A DNA stretch of 47,247 nucleotides, taken from positions 10,495 through 57,741 of the forward strand of contig PDOP01000042.1 of the NCBI GenBank assembly GCA_002749205.1. The letters run 5' to 3'. Below, piece by piece: positions 1 to 8,807 of this stretch (positions are counted from its first letter, which is position 1; each line of letters starts with the position of its first letter). The notes under the pieces were generated by a model that worked only from the letters and a program-made list of their open reading frames with translations, made no database searches and was not told where the DNA came from. Origin of the DNA: Treponema sp. (GTDB taxonomy: Bacteria; Spirochaetota; Spirochaetia; Treponematales; Treponemataceae). The position numbers and the translations under genes were made by a program.

Positions 1-16
1 CCCCCCCCCCCCCCCC
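1..16. repeat. poly-C homopolymer run (16 C) at the window edge
   Basis: Sixteen consecutive C residues open the window and end 7 nt before the GGAG ribosome-binding site of the chemotaxis receptor gene. The true length is unknown because the window begins inside the run. It could be a genuine slippage-prone tract in the promoter or leader of that gene, or a place where an assembly broke. Confidence 0.7.
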
Positions 17-33
17 GAAAAATGGAGAGCAAA

Positions 34-1914
34 ATGGAGGTTAAAGAAAGCTTAAAAATTCAATTTTTTGCGATGGCAATAATCAATGTTGTTTTTATTG
101 TTGCATCAATATTTCTTTTTCTCCAAGTCAAGGAAGACAGCGAAACAATTATTAAATTGCAGGATAAAAAAGAGCGCTTATTTTTAGTTGCAGATGAGCT
201 AAAACAATGCAGCGAAGACTTAACAAGATTATGCCGTATTTTTGTAGCAAGCTCAGGTAAACAAAAATATCTTGATGAATATAATTACATTGTTGACTGG
301 CGCTCAGGGAAAATACCAAGACCAGACACACTTGATAAAAAAATATTTCCCGAAAGAAAAATTAGTCAAATTGAGCTTTTAAAAGAGTTTGGTTGTACAG
401 AAGCAGAGCTAAATCTTTTAAAGCAGTCAAGTGAATTAAGCAATAAACTTATTTCGATTGAAATGCAGGCAATCAATACAATTAAGAAAAGAGCATATAT
501 TTCAGGCGTATATAAAATTCGTGAAAATGAAAGCTACTTTAATTTCGCAAATAGAATAATAAACGATGATAATTATAATGCTGAAGTTGCAAAAATTATG
601 AAACCAATAAATCAATTTCATTCGTTACTTCATAAAAGAGTTGAAAATATTATTCTTAAAACAGAAAAAAGTTTGGTATGGAAAGAAAGCCTTGCCGTTA
701 TATTCATGATAATAGTAATTATAAGTTTTATTATAATGCTTGTTTTCTTTTATCGTGCAATATTAAGACATGTTTTAAAAATATCAAAATTGTTATTGGT
801 ACTGGGAGATGGCGATTTAACCCATACATGTAACATAAAATCCAAAAACGAAATAGGCACAATGTCGTTAAATTTAAATACGATGGTTAAAAATATTCGC
901 GATCTTATTTTTGTTATTCAAAAAAATGCTACCTCTCTTTCAAACGATGGTGAACAACTTTCAAATAATATGAGTGAAACCGCAAATTCAATAAACGAAA
1001 TCAGTGCAAATATTGACGGTGTAAAAGAGCAAATTTTAAGTCAAAGTTCCGGTGTAACAGAAACCTCTGCAACTATGGAAGAAATAATTCGTACTATTCA
1101 CAGCCTCGATAGTCGAATTGCAAAACAAGTTACAACCCTGCAAAATCTTATTGCCATCATTCAAGAAAGTAATACAACTACAGGAGAAACACATAATATC
1201 CTCAATAAAAATAATGAGCTTATAGCGGGGCTTGTAAATGAGTCAGCACGAGGAAAAGAAGTTATTACTAACTCTGAGCATGAAGTAAAAAAGATTTTAG
1301 ACGAATCGGGAACACTTTTAGAAGCAAGTAATATCATTCAAAACATTGCAAGCCAGACGAACCTTTTGGCTATGAATGCGGCAATCGAAGCCGCCCACGC
1401 AGGCGATGCCGGAAAAGGCTTTGCCGTTGTTGCTGATGAAATCAGAAAACTTGCAGAGGAGTCAAGCTCACAAGCAAAAATGATAACGGCTTCACTTAAA
1501 AATTTAAGCAGCGAAATTAAAGGTATATCCAACGCTTCATCAAACATCGGTGAAAGTTTTATGTCAATTTTCGATAAGGTAAATCAAGTTAAACAACGAA
1601 GTGCAGGTATAATGAAAATTGCAGAAACAAGACAAGTGCAAAGCGATAAATTATTACATCTAATCGAAAATATAGACGGAATAACCAGTGAGGTAAAAAA
1701 CGGCTCAACAGAAATGCTAAAGGGCGGTGAACAAGTTGCAACTGAAATGAGAAAACTTGATGAGCTTACGAGAGTTATCTCTGAAGCTATGAATGAAATG
1801 GCAGTAGGTGCTTCGCAAATAAATCAAGCCGTTCAAGAGGTAAACGATTTAACTAAACAGAATAAAGAAAGTATAAAAACATTATCTGTCGAAGTAAATA
1901 AGTTTACTGTTTAA
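34..1914 (+). CDS. methyl-accepting chemotaxis protein
   Basis: A transmembrane chemoreceptor that senses ligands outside the cell and signals to the CheA/CheW array. The protein has a short cytoplasmic N-terminus, a first membrane segment at about residues 10-30, a periplasmic sensor domain of about 185 residues that I do not recognise, a second membrane segment near 217-240, a HAMP-like linker, and a long coiled-coil signalling domain. The hairpin tip carries the conserved [15 protein letters not shown] core near residue 447, followed by [18 protein letters not shown]. There is no C-terminal pentapeptide for CheR docking. Two in-frame ATGs exist at 22 and 34; I chose 34 because GGAG at 24-27 lies 6 nt before it. 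The next gene, selB, converges on it. Confidence 0.93.
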   Translation: MEVKESLKIQFFAMAIINVVFIVASIFLFLQVKEDSETIIKLQDKKERLFLVADELKQCSEDLTRLCRIFVASSGKQKYLDEYNYIVDWRSGKIPRPDTLDKKIFPERKISQIELLKEFGCTEAELNLLKQSSELSNKLISIEMQAINTIKKRAYISGVYKIRENESYFNFANRIINDDNYNAEVAKIMKPINQFHSLLHKRVENIILKTEKSLVWKESLAVIFMIIVIISFIIMLVFFYRAILRHVLKISKLLLVLGDGDLTHTCNIKSKNEIGTMSLNLNTMVKNIRDLIFVIQKNATSLSNDGEQLSNNMSETANSINEISANIDGVKEQILSQSSGVTETSATMEEIIRTIHSLDSRIAKQVTTLQNLIAIIQESNTTTGETHNILNKNNELIAGLVNESARGKEVITNSEHEVKKILDESGTLLEASNIIQNIASQTNLLAMNAAIEAAHAGDAGKGFAVVADEIRKLAEESSSQAKMITASLKNLSSEIKGISNASSNIGESFMSIFDKVNQVKQRSAGIMKIAETRQVQSDKLLHLIENIDGITSEVKNGSTEMLKGGEQVATEMRKLDELTRVISEAMNEMAVGASQINQAVQEVNDLTKQNKESIKTLSVEVNKFTV

Positions 1915-1920
1915 AACAAA

Positions 1921-2067
1921 AAGCGTTAGGCACATTAAAAGTTGTGCCGACTTTTTCAAAAGTCGGCACAAAATAAAAATGTTGCGATAATTTTCGCAAC
2001 ATTTTTAGTCGGAGGCGAAGACGCGAGCTTTTAATACGCCGGCGGGCTTCGCCCGCAACGCCCAAAT
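1921..2067 (+). repeat. intergenic repeat family A, copy 1, with two terminator-like hairpins
   Basis: This element fills the gap between the convergent chemoreceptor and selB genes. It begins AAGCGTTAGGCAC and ends CAACGCCCAAAT, 11 bp from the selB stop. Hairpin 1 is at 1943-1970 (TGTGCCGACT pairing with AGTCGGCACA). Hairpin 2 is at 1975-2006 (a 13-bp stem flanked by A and T runs) and should act as a two-way terminator. The segment after hairpin 2 and both ends recur at 14029-14210, 23948-24125 and 29295-29468. Confidence 0.8.
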
Positions 2068-2078
2068 AAAAATTTAAA

Positions 2079-3857
2079 TTATAAAACAATTCTGTCATTT
2101 CCCTCTCGTTTTACTTTTCCGCTTTTTTCCATGCAATTCAAAATAGGGATTATATATTTTCTGGATAGTGAAGTCGCTTGACGAGCATCGGATATTGAAA
2201 TCAAGTCGCCGGTTTTTCTGTCTTGCATGATTTTTACCACAGTGTTTTCGTAAACTTTTTTATGAAAGTAAAGCGAATTTTCCAATAAAACAAGCTCATT
2301 CAATTTAACCAAGTCGCGGGCTTCCTTACGCACCTGCGGTATGTTCACTTTGTCAATGTCAACCCCTGCAGTATCCGCTTTTAGTGCCATATCCAAAAGG
2401 CGTTTTGCATTTTTAGAAAGACAAGCACCGGTTTGTCCTGAGATATTATATAAATTAGCGTTTTGTTCAAGTTTTTTAATCTCGCATAAATATTTTAAAA
2501 TCGCTGTTTTTGCTTTTTGTTTAATGTTGATGTCAACCTCTTCCGCAGTAAAGCCTGCTTGACTTTTTTTTGCAAGCTCTAAAATTTTAGTTTCCCAGAG
2601 TTTCAGCTTTTCGGTTAATACAAACCATTCACCACAAGCAGTAACATCTTTTTTGTCTTGTGTAAGCTCATCAAGTGATGCTTTGCTTTTTTCGATAGCT
2701 CCATCAGCATAAAACAAATAACTTTTCCAAGACGGCAACTCTCGGTTAGTATAAATCTTAAACGCTTCTTTAAATGTACTGCGATTATACGAAGTAAAAC
2801 TTGCAAGCACACGACATGATGCAATAATTGAACTTCCGCCGTGCCGAATTAAAACAGCGTTTTGATTCCATGCAGATGATACAGGCTCTTTAAGGGATAG
2901 CCGACCAAGACTGTTATCAAAATTATTCAAATGAAGTTTCCCGATTGCATGAGCGCTCCCCAAGGCTATTTCCAACTCAGTGTGATTTTTAAATGTATTT
3001 ACTTCGCCGTCTTCATAAAAAAATTCGTTTATTCTGATTAACAATTCCGAGCCAACCAATATAGGAGAGCTTTCTTTTTTTGCCAAAAGCATTCCCCGCT
3101 TGACTTCAATCTTTTCCGGCACTTTCAAATTTAAGGCGGTTCGCGAGCCTGCATCAATTTCTTGCAAGTCTTGATGATGCGATTGAATGCTTTTTATTCG
3201 ACAGTCTACACCACTTGGATAGAGTTTAAGATTATCACCAATTAAAATTTTGCTTCCGCGTAAAGTACCTGTAACGGTAGTACCAATTCCCTTGAGAGTA
3301 AAAACCCTGTCAACATACAAAAAACTTTTATCAGGTTCAATTTTTTTTGACTCTTTCAGAAGGCAGGTAATTTTTTCTTTTAGATTTTCAATTCCATCGC
3401 CTGTTAATGCAGAAACAGTAACTACAGGCAATTCTCTGTCAAGCAATTTTAATGAGTTAATATATATTTCTTCTTTCAAAATTTCAAGAGTTTCATCGTC
3501 AGCTAAATCAGATTTTGTAATAACTGCAATAATAGAATTAACCTGCATTGATTTTAAAACCCTCAAGTGATCGGTAGTCATTTGCATCCAACCGTCATCT
3601 GCCGCAACAACCAAAAGAGCTGCATCAAGCCCCCAAGTCCCCGCAACCATATTCCGTATAAACCGCTCATGACCGGGAACATCAACAATGCCGACAGTCC
3701 CAAGCTCAATATCCTGTAATGATGCAAAGCCTAACTCAATAGTCATACCCCGCCTTTTTTCTTCAGGCAGATGAGATGTTTCAATTCCTGTAAGTCTTTT
3801 AATTAAAGCTGTTTTTCCATGATCAACATGCCCTGCTGTGCCTAATATATACGCCAT
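2079..3857 (-). CDS. selB: selenocysteine-specific elongation factor SelB
   Basis: SelB is the EF-Tu-like GTPase that carries Sec-tRNA-Sec to ribosomes paused at UGA codons followed by a SECIS hairpin. The 592-residue protein starts with the G1 motif GHVDHGKT (residues 8-15), then RGMTIELGF, DVPGH near residue 60 and TKSD near 112. EF-Tu-like domains 2 and 3 follow, then a C-terminal part of about 220 residues where SelB proteins have winged-helix domains that bind the SECIS RNA. Length is normal for bacterial SelB. Its ATG follows the selA stop codon with no gap, so the two are translationally coupled. Family A repeat copy 1 lies just beyond its stop and probably terminates the operon. Confidence 0.95.
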   Translation of the reverse strand: MAYILGTAGHVDHGKTALIKRLTGIETSHLPEEKRRGMTIELGFASLQDIELGTVGIVDVPGHERFIRNMVAGTWGLDAALLVVAADDGWMQMTTDHLRVLKSMQVNSIIAVITKSDLADDETLEILKEEIYINSLKLLDRELPVVTVSALTGDGIENLKEKITCLLKESKKIEPDKSFLYVDRVFTLKGIGTTVTGTLRGSKILIGDNLKLYPSGVDCRIKSIQSHHQDLQEIDAGSRTALNLKVPEKIEVKRGMLLAKKESSPILVGSELLIRINEFFYEDGEVNTFKNHTELEIALGSAHAIGKLHLNNFDNSLGRLSLKEPVSSAWNQNAVLIRHGGSSIIASCRVLASFTSYNRSTFKEAFKIYTNRELPSWKSYLFYADGAIEKSKASLDELTQDKKDVTACGEWFVLTEKLKLWETKILELAKKSQAGFTAEEVDINIKQKAKTAILKYLCEIKKLEQNANLYNISGQTGACLSKNAKRLLDMALKADTAGVDIDKVNIPQVRKEARDLVKLNELVLLENSLYFHKKVYENTVVKIMQDRKTGDLISISDARQATSLSRKYIIPILNCMEKSGKVKREGNDRIVL

Positions 3858-5204
3858 TTATTTTAATACCTCATTTATCGATACCTTCAAATAAGCATCG
3901 TCTTTTTCATCAACTGTCGTCAAATTCAAAAAAACCGCACTGTCTTCAACGACAGCAATAATCGGAGGGGTTAAATTACGCAAATCTGTTTTTATCTTAT
4001 CCGCAAGTTTATGCGTATTTAATTTAACAGCCCATGAAGGAAAGCTCGTATCGGGCGTACTTCCTCCACCCAATGAAAATGAATGTTTTTCTACACTCGC
4101 TTTATTTTCAGGAAGCGCGTTTACAATGTTTTCACACCTGTTTTTTATTTTATCAAGATTACAATGTAATGCTTTTCCGGCCACACTCTCTCCGTTATTT
4201 AAATAATGCACCAAACATGCTTCCATCAAACTTGCAACAGCCCGCCCGACACGATACGTTCTCATCAATTGATGCTTTGCAATTTTTGTTATGTACTCAC
4301 CCTTACCTACAATCCAACCTGCCTGAGGCCCGCCTAAAATTTTATCACCCGAAAAACAAACCATATCAGCCCCTTCTTTTACAAGAGACGAAACTGTCGG
4401 CTCATCGGGAATGTTTAAATTTATATTTCCCGAGCCTTGGTCAACGGCAAGAATAATATCCTCCGGCAAAACACTTTTAATTTCACGAACAGCCGGCTCT
4501 TTTGTAAATCCCCGTATTCTGTAATTAGATGTATGCACCCACAATACCATTGCGGTATTTTCTGTGATTGCATTTAATATATCATCTGTGGTTGTAATAT
4601 TGGTAGTGCCGACCTCAACAAGTTTACACCCCGCCGCCTTCAATATTTCAGGAATTCTAAAACCACCGCCAATTTGCACCTGTTGCCCTCGAGCGACAAT
4701 AACTTCCCTGTTTTCCGCATGAGCTTTAAGCATTAAAAACACGGCGGCGGCATTATTATTTACCATTAAAGATTCTTCAGCTCCTGTAATAAGCGACATA
4801 CATTTTGTTAAAAACTCAAACCGTTTACCGCGCTTACCGTCAGCAAGGCTCATTTCAATTGTCGAATAGCCCGAAGCCGCCTTACCTGCAGATTCCCAAA
4901 CATGCTCAGGCAGAGGACTTCTGCCCATATTGGTATGCAGAACAATCCCTGTCGCATTGATAACATTCGTGATTCGTTTTCGAACTGTTTTTTCGCATTT
5001 TTTTTGCACCGCCTCTGCACATTCTAAAATAGTTGGCGGTTCAAAAGCATCAATATTTTTTTTAAAAGCATTTCTCACATCATCTAAATACGCCGAAGCA
5101 ATTTCAGAAACAACAGGCCTGCCTATCTTCACGATTGATTCAGATAAAAGAGAATGACTTAACAATTTTTCCAGTTGCGGTATTTTTGAAAGGGGGTTTG
5201 ACAT
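3858..5204 (-). CDS. selA: L-seryl-tRNA(Sec) selenium transferase SelA
   Basis: SelA is the PLP enzyme that converts Ser-tRNA-Sec to Sec-tRNA-Sec using selenophosphate. The 448-residue protein has the PLP-lysine motif SGDKILGGPQAG with Lys at residue 288, plus the family segment NATGIVLHTNMGRSPL near residue 90. The open frame runs upstream through the tRNA-Sec gene, but those codons are the tRNA read in reverse. The ATG at 5204 is the likely start: GGAG at 5212-5215 precedes it and family similarity begins here (MSNPLSKIPQLEKLL). The ribosome-binding site starts within 3 nt of the mature tRNA 3' end, so selA translation depends on the same transcript as the tRNA. It is followed directly by selB. 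Confidence 0.95.
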   Translation of the reverse strand: MSNPLSKIPQLEKLLSHSLLSESIVKIGRPVVSEIASAYLDDVRNAFKKNIDAFEPPTILECAEAVQKKCEKTVRKRITNVINATGIVLHTNMGRSPLPEHVWESAGKAASGYSTIEMSLADGKRGKRFEFLTKCMSLITGAEESLMVNNNAAAVFLMLKAHAENREVIVARGQQVQIGGGFRIPEILKAAGCKLVEVGTTNITTTDDILNAITENTAMVLWVHTSNYRIRGFTKEPAVREIKSVLPEDIILAVDQGSGNINLNIPDEPTVSSLVKEGADMVCFSGDKILGGPQAGWIVGKGEYITKIAKHQLMRTYRVGRAVASLMEACLVHYLNNGESVAGKALHCNLDKIKNRCENIVNALPENKASVEKHSFSLGGGSTPDTSFPSWAVKLNTHKLADKIKTDLRNLTPPIIAVVEDSAVFLNLTTVDEKDDAYLKVSINEVLK

Positions 5205-5217
5205 TTTGAACTCCAAT

Positions 5218-5306
5218 CGGAAGAGGCAGGAATCGAACCTGCCACTGCGAATTATGCAGTCATCGGTTTTGAAGACCGAGGGAGCCACCAGACCCCATCA
5301 ACTTCC
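5218..5306 (-). tRNA. selC: tRNA-Sec, anticodon UCA
   Basis: The minus strand reads GGAAGTTGATGGGG from 5306 and ends CCTGCCTCTTCCG at 5218. The anticodon arm is TCGGT-CTTCAAA-ACCGA with UCA at 5272-5270. There is an extended D arm, a long variable arm with a 5-bp stem (ACTGC/GCAGT), a T arm GCAGG-TTCGATT-CCTGC and discriminator G. No CCA is encoded. Only five acceptor pairs are standard (GGAAG/CTTCC); the next two positions are pyrimidine mismatches (U-U, U-C), and the 3' strand from T loop to discriminator is 12 nt, not the 13 usual in bacterial tRNA-Sec. It lies 13 bp upstream of selA. Confidence 0.93.
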
Positions 5307-5323
5307 CTAAAAGGTTAGAAACC

Positions 5324-5352
5324 ATTTTAATAAAAAAAAGTAAAATTGTCAA
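5324..5352 (-). promoter_or_regulatory. promoter of the tRNA-Sec-selA-selB operon
   Basis: On the minus strand, TTGACA (5352-5347), a 17-bp spacer and TAAAAT (5329-5324). The expected start lies about 10 nt before the mature tRNA, leaving a short leader for RNase P to remove. No other promoter is visible between the tRNA and selA. Confidence 0.8.
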
Positions 5353-5434
5353 TCATAAAATTTTAATTTATCCAAGTAAGCTGTTACTTTTAAAAAGGAA
5401 TAGATTAGCCTCTCCGGTTTTCCACAAAAAAACG

Positions 5435-6166
5435 TTAAGACAACAAAGTCAATGTTTCCAAAACCAACATTGCCGCAGTGTGAGCCGCTTTTTTTGAAAA
5501 CTCATCATACGAAACCTTTGCTGATTTTGTTTTTCCGGCGTTATCCGAAATACTTCTCAAAATAATAAACGGTATTTTATTTAATGCACAAACTTGGGCA
5601 ACAGCCGCCCCCTCCATCTCGGTACATTCAGGATTAAAGTTTTTAATTATATGCGAGCGGAGTTTCTTGTCCGAAACAAAAACATCACCCGAAGCAATTC
5701 GTCCTTCAACCAATTTTACGCCTTCATCAACAAGTGCTTTTTTTTGCATGGCTTTAAATGCCGTTGTAACCTTAGATTTTAGTTTTGTAGATGCTTTTCT
5801 AAACGGAGTTTTTGTACCGGGCACCTGCCCCAAGGCATAACCGAAATGAGTGGCATCAACATCGTGTTGCACAGTATCTGTAGAAACAACAATATCAAAT
5901 GTATCCACCTCAAGTGAAAGACCGCCTGCAGTACCGGTATTTATAATTTCCGTTACAGCGAATTGTGAAATCAATATTTGCGTACACATTGCGGAATTTA
6001 CCTTACCGATTCCCGAGCAAACAATACACACAGGCGTTTTTTCTATATAGCCGTCAAAAAAAATAAGCCCGCCAACTTTAACCGACTCACCGGAAAAATG
6101 CCTTTTTAACAAAGCTATCTCTTTTTTTTCTGCACCGATTATTCCTATTTTCTTTTTGATGTCCAT
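5435..6166 (-). CDS. mtnN: 5'-methylthioadenosine/S-adenosylhomocysteine nucleosidase
   Basis: This enzyme cleaves adenine from methylthioadenosine and S-adenosylhomocysteine, recycling SAM by-products. The 243-residue protein has the N-terminal strand KIGIIGAEKKEI, the substrate motif EMEGAAVAQVC in the last third, and the catalytic Asp in RSISDNAG. The frame is open 10 codons further upstream, but I start at ATG 6166 because family similarity begins there and GGAGG, inside the last codons of the upstream U32 gene, is suitably placed. One base separates the two genes. The gene is the last of a three-gene operon starting at 8383 and does not appear to be functionally tied to the tRNA-Sec operon behind it. 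Confidence 0.9.
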   Translation of the reverse strand: MDIKKKIGIIGAEKKEIALLKRHFSGESVKVGGLIFFDGYIEKTPVCIVCSGIGKVNSAMCTQILISQFAVTEIINTGTAGGLSLEVDTFDIVVSTDTVQHDVDATHFGYALGQVPGTKTPFRKASTKLKSKVTTAFKAMQKKALVDEGVKLVEGRIASGDVFVSDKKLRSHIIKNFNPECTEMEGAAVAQVCALNKIPFIILRSISDNAGKTKSAKVSYDEFSKKAAHTAAMLVLETLTLLS

Positions 6167-6167
6167 C

Positions 6168-7463
6168 TTAATTATTATCCTCCACCGCTTTAACACGCAC
6201 TATAAAATCTTCCTTTATAGGCTTGTCTGTTATAATAACGCAACCATGCCCGTGACAAACCCAATCCCTTGTTTCTTCTGTTTCAGGATTTTTCAGAATA
6301 TAATTACTGTCTTCAATCGGGTGAGTATCAGGACCGACAAACTCAATCGGCGTTCCTGCAGTAAGTTTATTCATGGAAATAAACTCAAATTTATTTTCCG
6401 CAATTTTCTTGCCTATAGTCCCCATCATCACATACGAAAACGATGACTTACCGACAGTTGTTTTATTGGCATCATCGGGCGAAAAATAAAAGCCGGTACT
6501 AAACTCCCTGTGTGCAGTATTATAAAGCTCATCAATAAAAGGGCGAGCTTCATCTTCTGAAATTTTTCCTTCAAGAAGGTCAAGTTTTTTTCTGTACGCA
6601 CGAGTAACAAGAGCAGTATAATACAAACTCTTCATCCGCCCTTCTATTTTAATTGCATCAACACCGGCTTTTTGCATTTCAAAAAGATAGTCAATCATAC
6701 AAATATCTTTCGATGAAAAAAGAGCAGTATAATTCTCACCCTCCTCAACCGGAAAGTATTCACCCTTTCTTTCCTGCTCTTCAACCGCAAGGGTTTTTCC
6801 AAACTCTTCGGTTTGTAACAACTCTTTTGCACCTCCATCTTTCTGCACAACCTGATAATTCCATCTGCAAGAATGCGAGCAAAAACCCGAATTGGCACTC
6901 CTTCCCGTAAGATACGCACTGATTAAACACCGCCCCGAATACGCTATACACATTGCCCCGTGAGCAAAACACTCAAGCTCCATTTCAGGAACAGCAGATT
7001 TAATTTCAGCAACCTCGTTTAACCCGACCTCTCTTCCGAGAACAATTCTAGAAAACCCCATATCCGAATACACCTTAACAGCTTGTACATTTATACAATT
7101 AGCCTGCGTACTCAAATGAAGAGCCGTATTCGGAAAATGTTTTTTTAACAAACCGACAACACCTACATCTTGCACAATAAAAGCGTCTATAGGATAATTT
7201 TTAAAATAATCAATTTCAGATTCCAACGCCCTTAAATCAGCATTATGAAATGAAATATTTAAAGCACATAATAGCTTTTTAGGCTTCCCCTGTTTTGCAT
7301 ATTTTTCTTTTAAACTCTTTATAACCTTATACTCATCATCAAAAAAATTATCCGCTTTAATTCTAAGCGAAAAATGTTTTAATCCTATATAAGCAGAATC
7401 TGCCCCGTATGCCCAAGCGTAATGTAATTTTTGTAAATTACCGGCAGGAGATAAAAGTTCCAT
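6168..7463 (-). CDS. U32 peptidase family protein, TrhP/YegQ-like
   Basis: The 431-residue protein begins with the U32 hallmark MELLSPAGN and contains the family signature ECFAHGAMCIAYSGRC followed by LISAYLTGRSANSG near residues 160-190, with further Cys in FCSHSC. Close relatives include YegQ/TrhP, which acts in prephenate-dependent 5-hydroxyuridine formation in tRNA; others are annotated as collagenases. I favour the RNA-modification role from overall length and motif, but this is family inference. The start overlaps the upstream hydrolase stop (TAATG), so translation is probably coupled. The downstream nucleosidase follows after one base. Confidence 0.85.
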   Translation of the reverse strand: MELLSPAGNLQKLHYAWAYGADSAYIGLKHFSLRIKADNFFDDEYKVIKSLKEKYAKQGKPKKLLCALNISFHNADLRALESEIDYFKNYPIDAFIVQDVGVVGLLKKHFPNTALHLSTQANCINVQAVKVYSDMGFSRIVLGREVGLNEVAEIKSAVPEMELECFAHGAMCIAYSGRCLISAYLTGRSANSGFCSHSCRWNYQVVQKDGGAKELLQTEEFGKTLAVEEQERKGEYFPVEEGENYTALFSSKDICMIDYLFEMQKAGVDAIKIEGRMKSLYYTALVTRAYRKKLDLLEGKISEDEARPFIDELYNTAHREFSTGFYFSPDDANKTTVGKSSFSYVMMGTIGKKIAENKFEFISMNKLTAGTPIEFVGPDTHPIEDSNYILKNPETEETRDWVCHGHGCVIITDKPIKEDFIVRVKAVEDNN

Positions 7464-8383
7464 TAAAACCTCTTCATAAAATCTTCGGTAAAAGATTTGT
7501 TAAAAATTCGCATAATTGCATTTCCCAAATTACCAACCGCAATATGAGCATCAGGAGCAAACTCAGGCAAACTTTGAAAAAAATGCCAGAGCTTATCCCA
7601 TTCATCTACTTCAAACGGAACACCTGCGGCTTCCAACTTTTCGACAAATCGCTTCGCATCCGAATAAAGCATCTCATTCACACATGCCTGAATAAAAACC
7701 GGCGGAAATTTTTCAACCTTACCTCTCAACGGCGAAATAAGCGGGTCAGAAGTATTACCCTCCCCAACATACAACGATGCAACATTCTCTAAAATTTCCG
7801 TATTTAAAAACAAATCTTTCTTCCGATGTCCTTCCAACTTTTCAAGTGAAACATCAAGCCAAGGAGAAATTAAAACCAACCCCGCCGGAATCGGTAAATC
7901 CTTCTTTTTTAAATAATGCACCAAACTCGTTGCCATCGCCGCACCTGCACCATCACCGCATAAAATAATTTTAGACGGAGAAATATTTTTATGCTCGCAC
8001 AAATAGGAATAAACATTATAAACATCTTCAAGGGCGGCGGGAAACGGAAACTCAGGCGACAGCCTATACTCAGGCAAAACAAGCATACTCTCGGAGGCAG
8101 TTGAAAGCGATGCGGCAAAACTTCGATATGACTTCCTCGAACCGTTGACAAACCAACCACCATGCACATACAACAAACAACGCCCAATCCCCGCAATCAA
8201 CGGATGCAAAAAATCCATCTTAATATTGCGAAACTCATCTTCCTTCACATCGACCCTATTCGGAATTGACGGCTCAAAAAAAATACTGTCATACTCCTCA
8301 CGAATTTTCTGCAACGATACTTTATGCGAATAAAGAGTCTTCTTTAATAACCGTTTTGCTCTCGCAGGATTTGCATTTCCCAT
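7463..8383 (-). CDS. alpha/beta hydrolase, HSL/acetyl-esterase type, lacking the nucleophilic Ser
   Basis: The protein (306 residues) has the fold and motifs of the hormone-sensitive-lipase family: oxyanion motif YVHGGWF near residue 80, strand motif ILCGDGAGAAMA near 145, acid motif TSDPLISPLRG near 220 and the His region LWHFFQSL near 265. In active relatives the second motif is GDSAG, with Ser as nucleophile; here the codon is GGT (Gly145). The Asp and His are kept. It may be a non-catalytic binding protein, or it may use another residue. The ATG at 8383 is preferred over one six codons upstream because AGGGG precedes it. It is the first gene of the operon 8383-5435, behind a clear promoter. 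Confidence 0.82.
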   Translation of the reverse strand: MGNANPARAKRLLKKTLYSHKVSLQKIREEYDSIFFEPSIPNRVDVKEDEFRNIKMDFLHPLIAGIGRCLLYVHGGWFVNGSRKSYRSFAASLSTASESMLVLPEYRLSPEFPFPAALEDVYNVYSYLCEHKNISPSKIILCGDGAGAAMATSLVHYLKKKDLPIPAGLVLISPWLDVSLEKLEGHRKKDLFLNTEILENVASLYVGEGNTSDPLISPLRGKVEKFPPVFIQACVNEMLYSDAKRFVEKLEAAGVPFEVDEWDKLWHFFQSLPEFAPDAHIAVGNLGNAIMRIFNKSFTEDFMKRF

Positions 8384-8405
8384 ATTTAAATTTCCCCTCA
8401 AAATC

Positions 8406-8434
8406 AGTTTACATCACTTTTAAAAAGCTGTCAA
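8406..8434 (-). promoter_or_regulatory. promoter of the hydrolase-U32-nucleosidase operon
   Basis: On the minus strand, TTGACA (8434-8429), a 17-bp spacer and TAAACT (8411-8406). The predicted start leaves a leader of about 16 nt containing AGGGG before ATG 8383. Confidence 0.75.
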
Positions 8435-8470
8435 CCTAATTAAAATATTTTAAATAATCGCTAAACGCTC

Positions 8471-8670
8471 TTAACCCGACGGGCTTGCATAACCTTTTGC
8501 CCTCTTCTTAAAACATCAAAACCGTTTCTCCGCCTGTCGAAAGGTTTTTCTTAAAAATTTAATCGGGCAAAAGTGTAGACTAAGCCCGTCCAAATCAGGC
8601 TAAACGAAATGAAAGAGAAAAATCAATAAAGTGATTTTTCTCATGCACTCCGGTATTCTTTTTTACTTCA
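8471..8670. repeat. intergenic repeat family C, copy 1; no gene in 8435-8807
   Basis: This gene-free gap holds a long interrupted palindrome. GACGGGCTT (8478-8486) pairs with AAGCCCGTC (8582-8590), and inside it CTTTTGCCC (8494-8502) pairs with GGGCAAAAG (8565-8573). After it come AATCAGG, a small hairpin (GAAAAATCA/TGATTTTTC, about 8619-8643) and GCACTCCGGTATTCT. The same order of parts, with different arm sequences, recurs at 16262-16435; parts recur at 35597-35812, 24159-24352 and the window end. I see no open frame worth calling. Confidence 0.7.
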
Positions 8671-8807
8671 CGATACTCAATATTTATATTTGTCTCTGTA
8701 AAAAAAATTGAGTAACAACATTTAAATACAAACCTGTTATAAAAAAAAGAAATGAACTAAATTAATGATTTTAAAACAAAAGTACGCGACATATACGATA
8801 AAACAAA

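Noticed and set aside
1921..2067. Family A repeats as integron attC sites (GTTAGGC resembles the core GTTRRRY)
   Set aside because: The opposite end does not offer a matching RYYYAAC box, the hairpins lack L-box pairing with the core, and the neighbours are housekeeping genes, not cassettes. A structural scan for attC would settle it.
2341..2562. Plus-strand open frames inside selB, and many similar antisense frames elsewhere
   Set aside because: They have no ribosome-binding sites or recognisable domains and lie fully inside well-supported genes on the other strand.
5205..5288. N-terminal extension of SelA (28 more codons)
   Set aside because: The codons lie on the tRNA-Sec gene, the family N-terminus starts at 5204 and a ribosome-binding site precedes that ATG.
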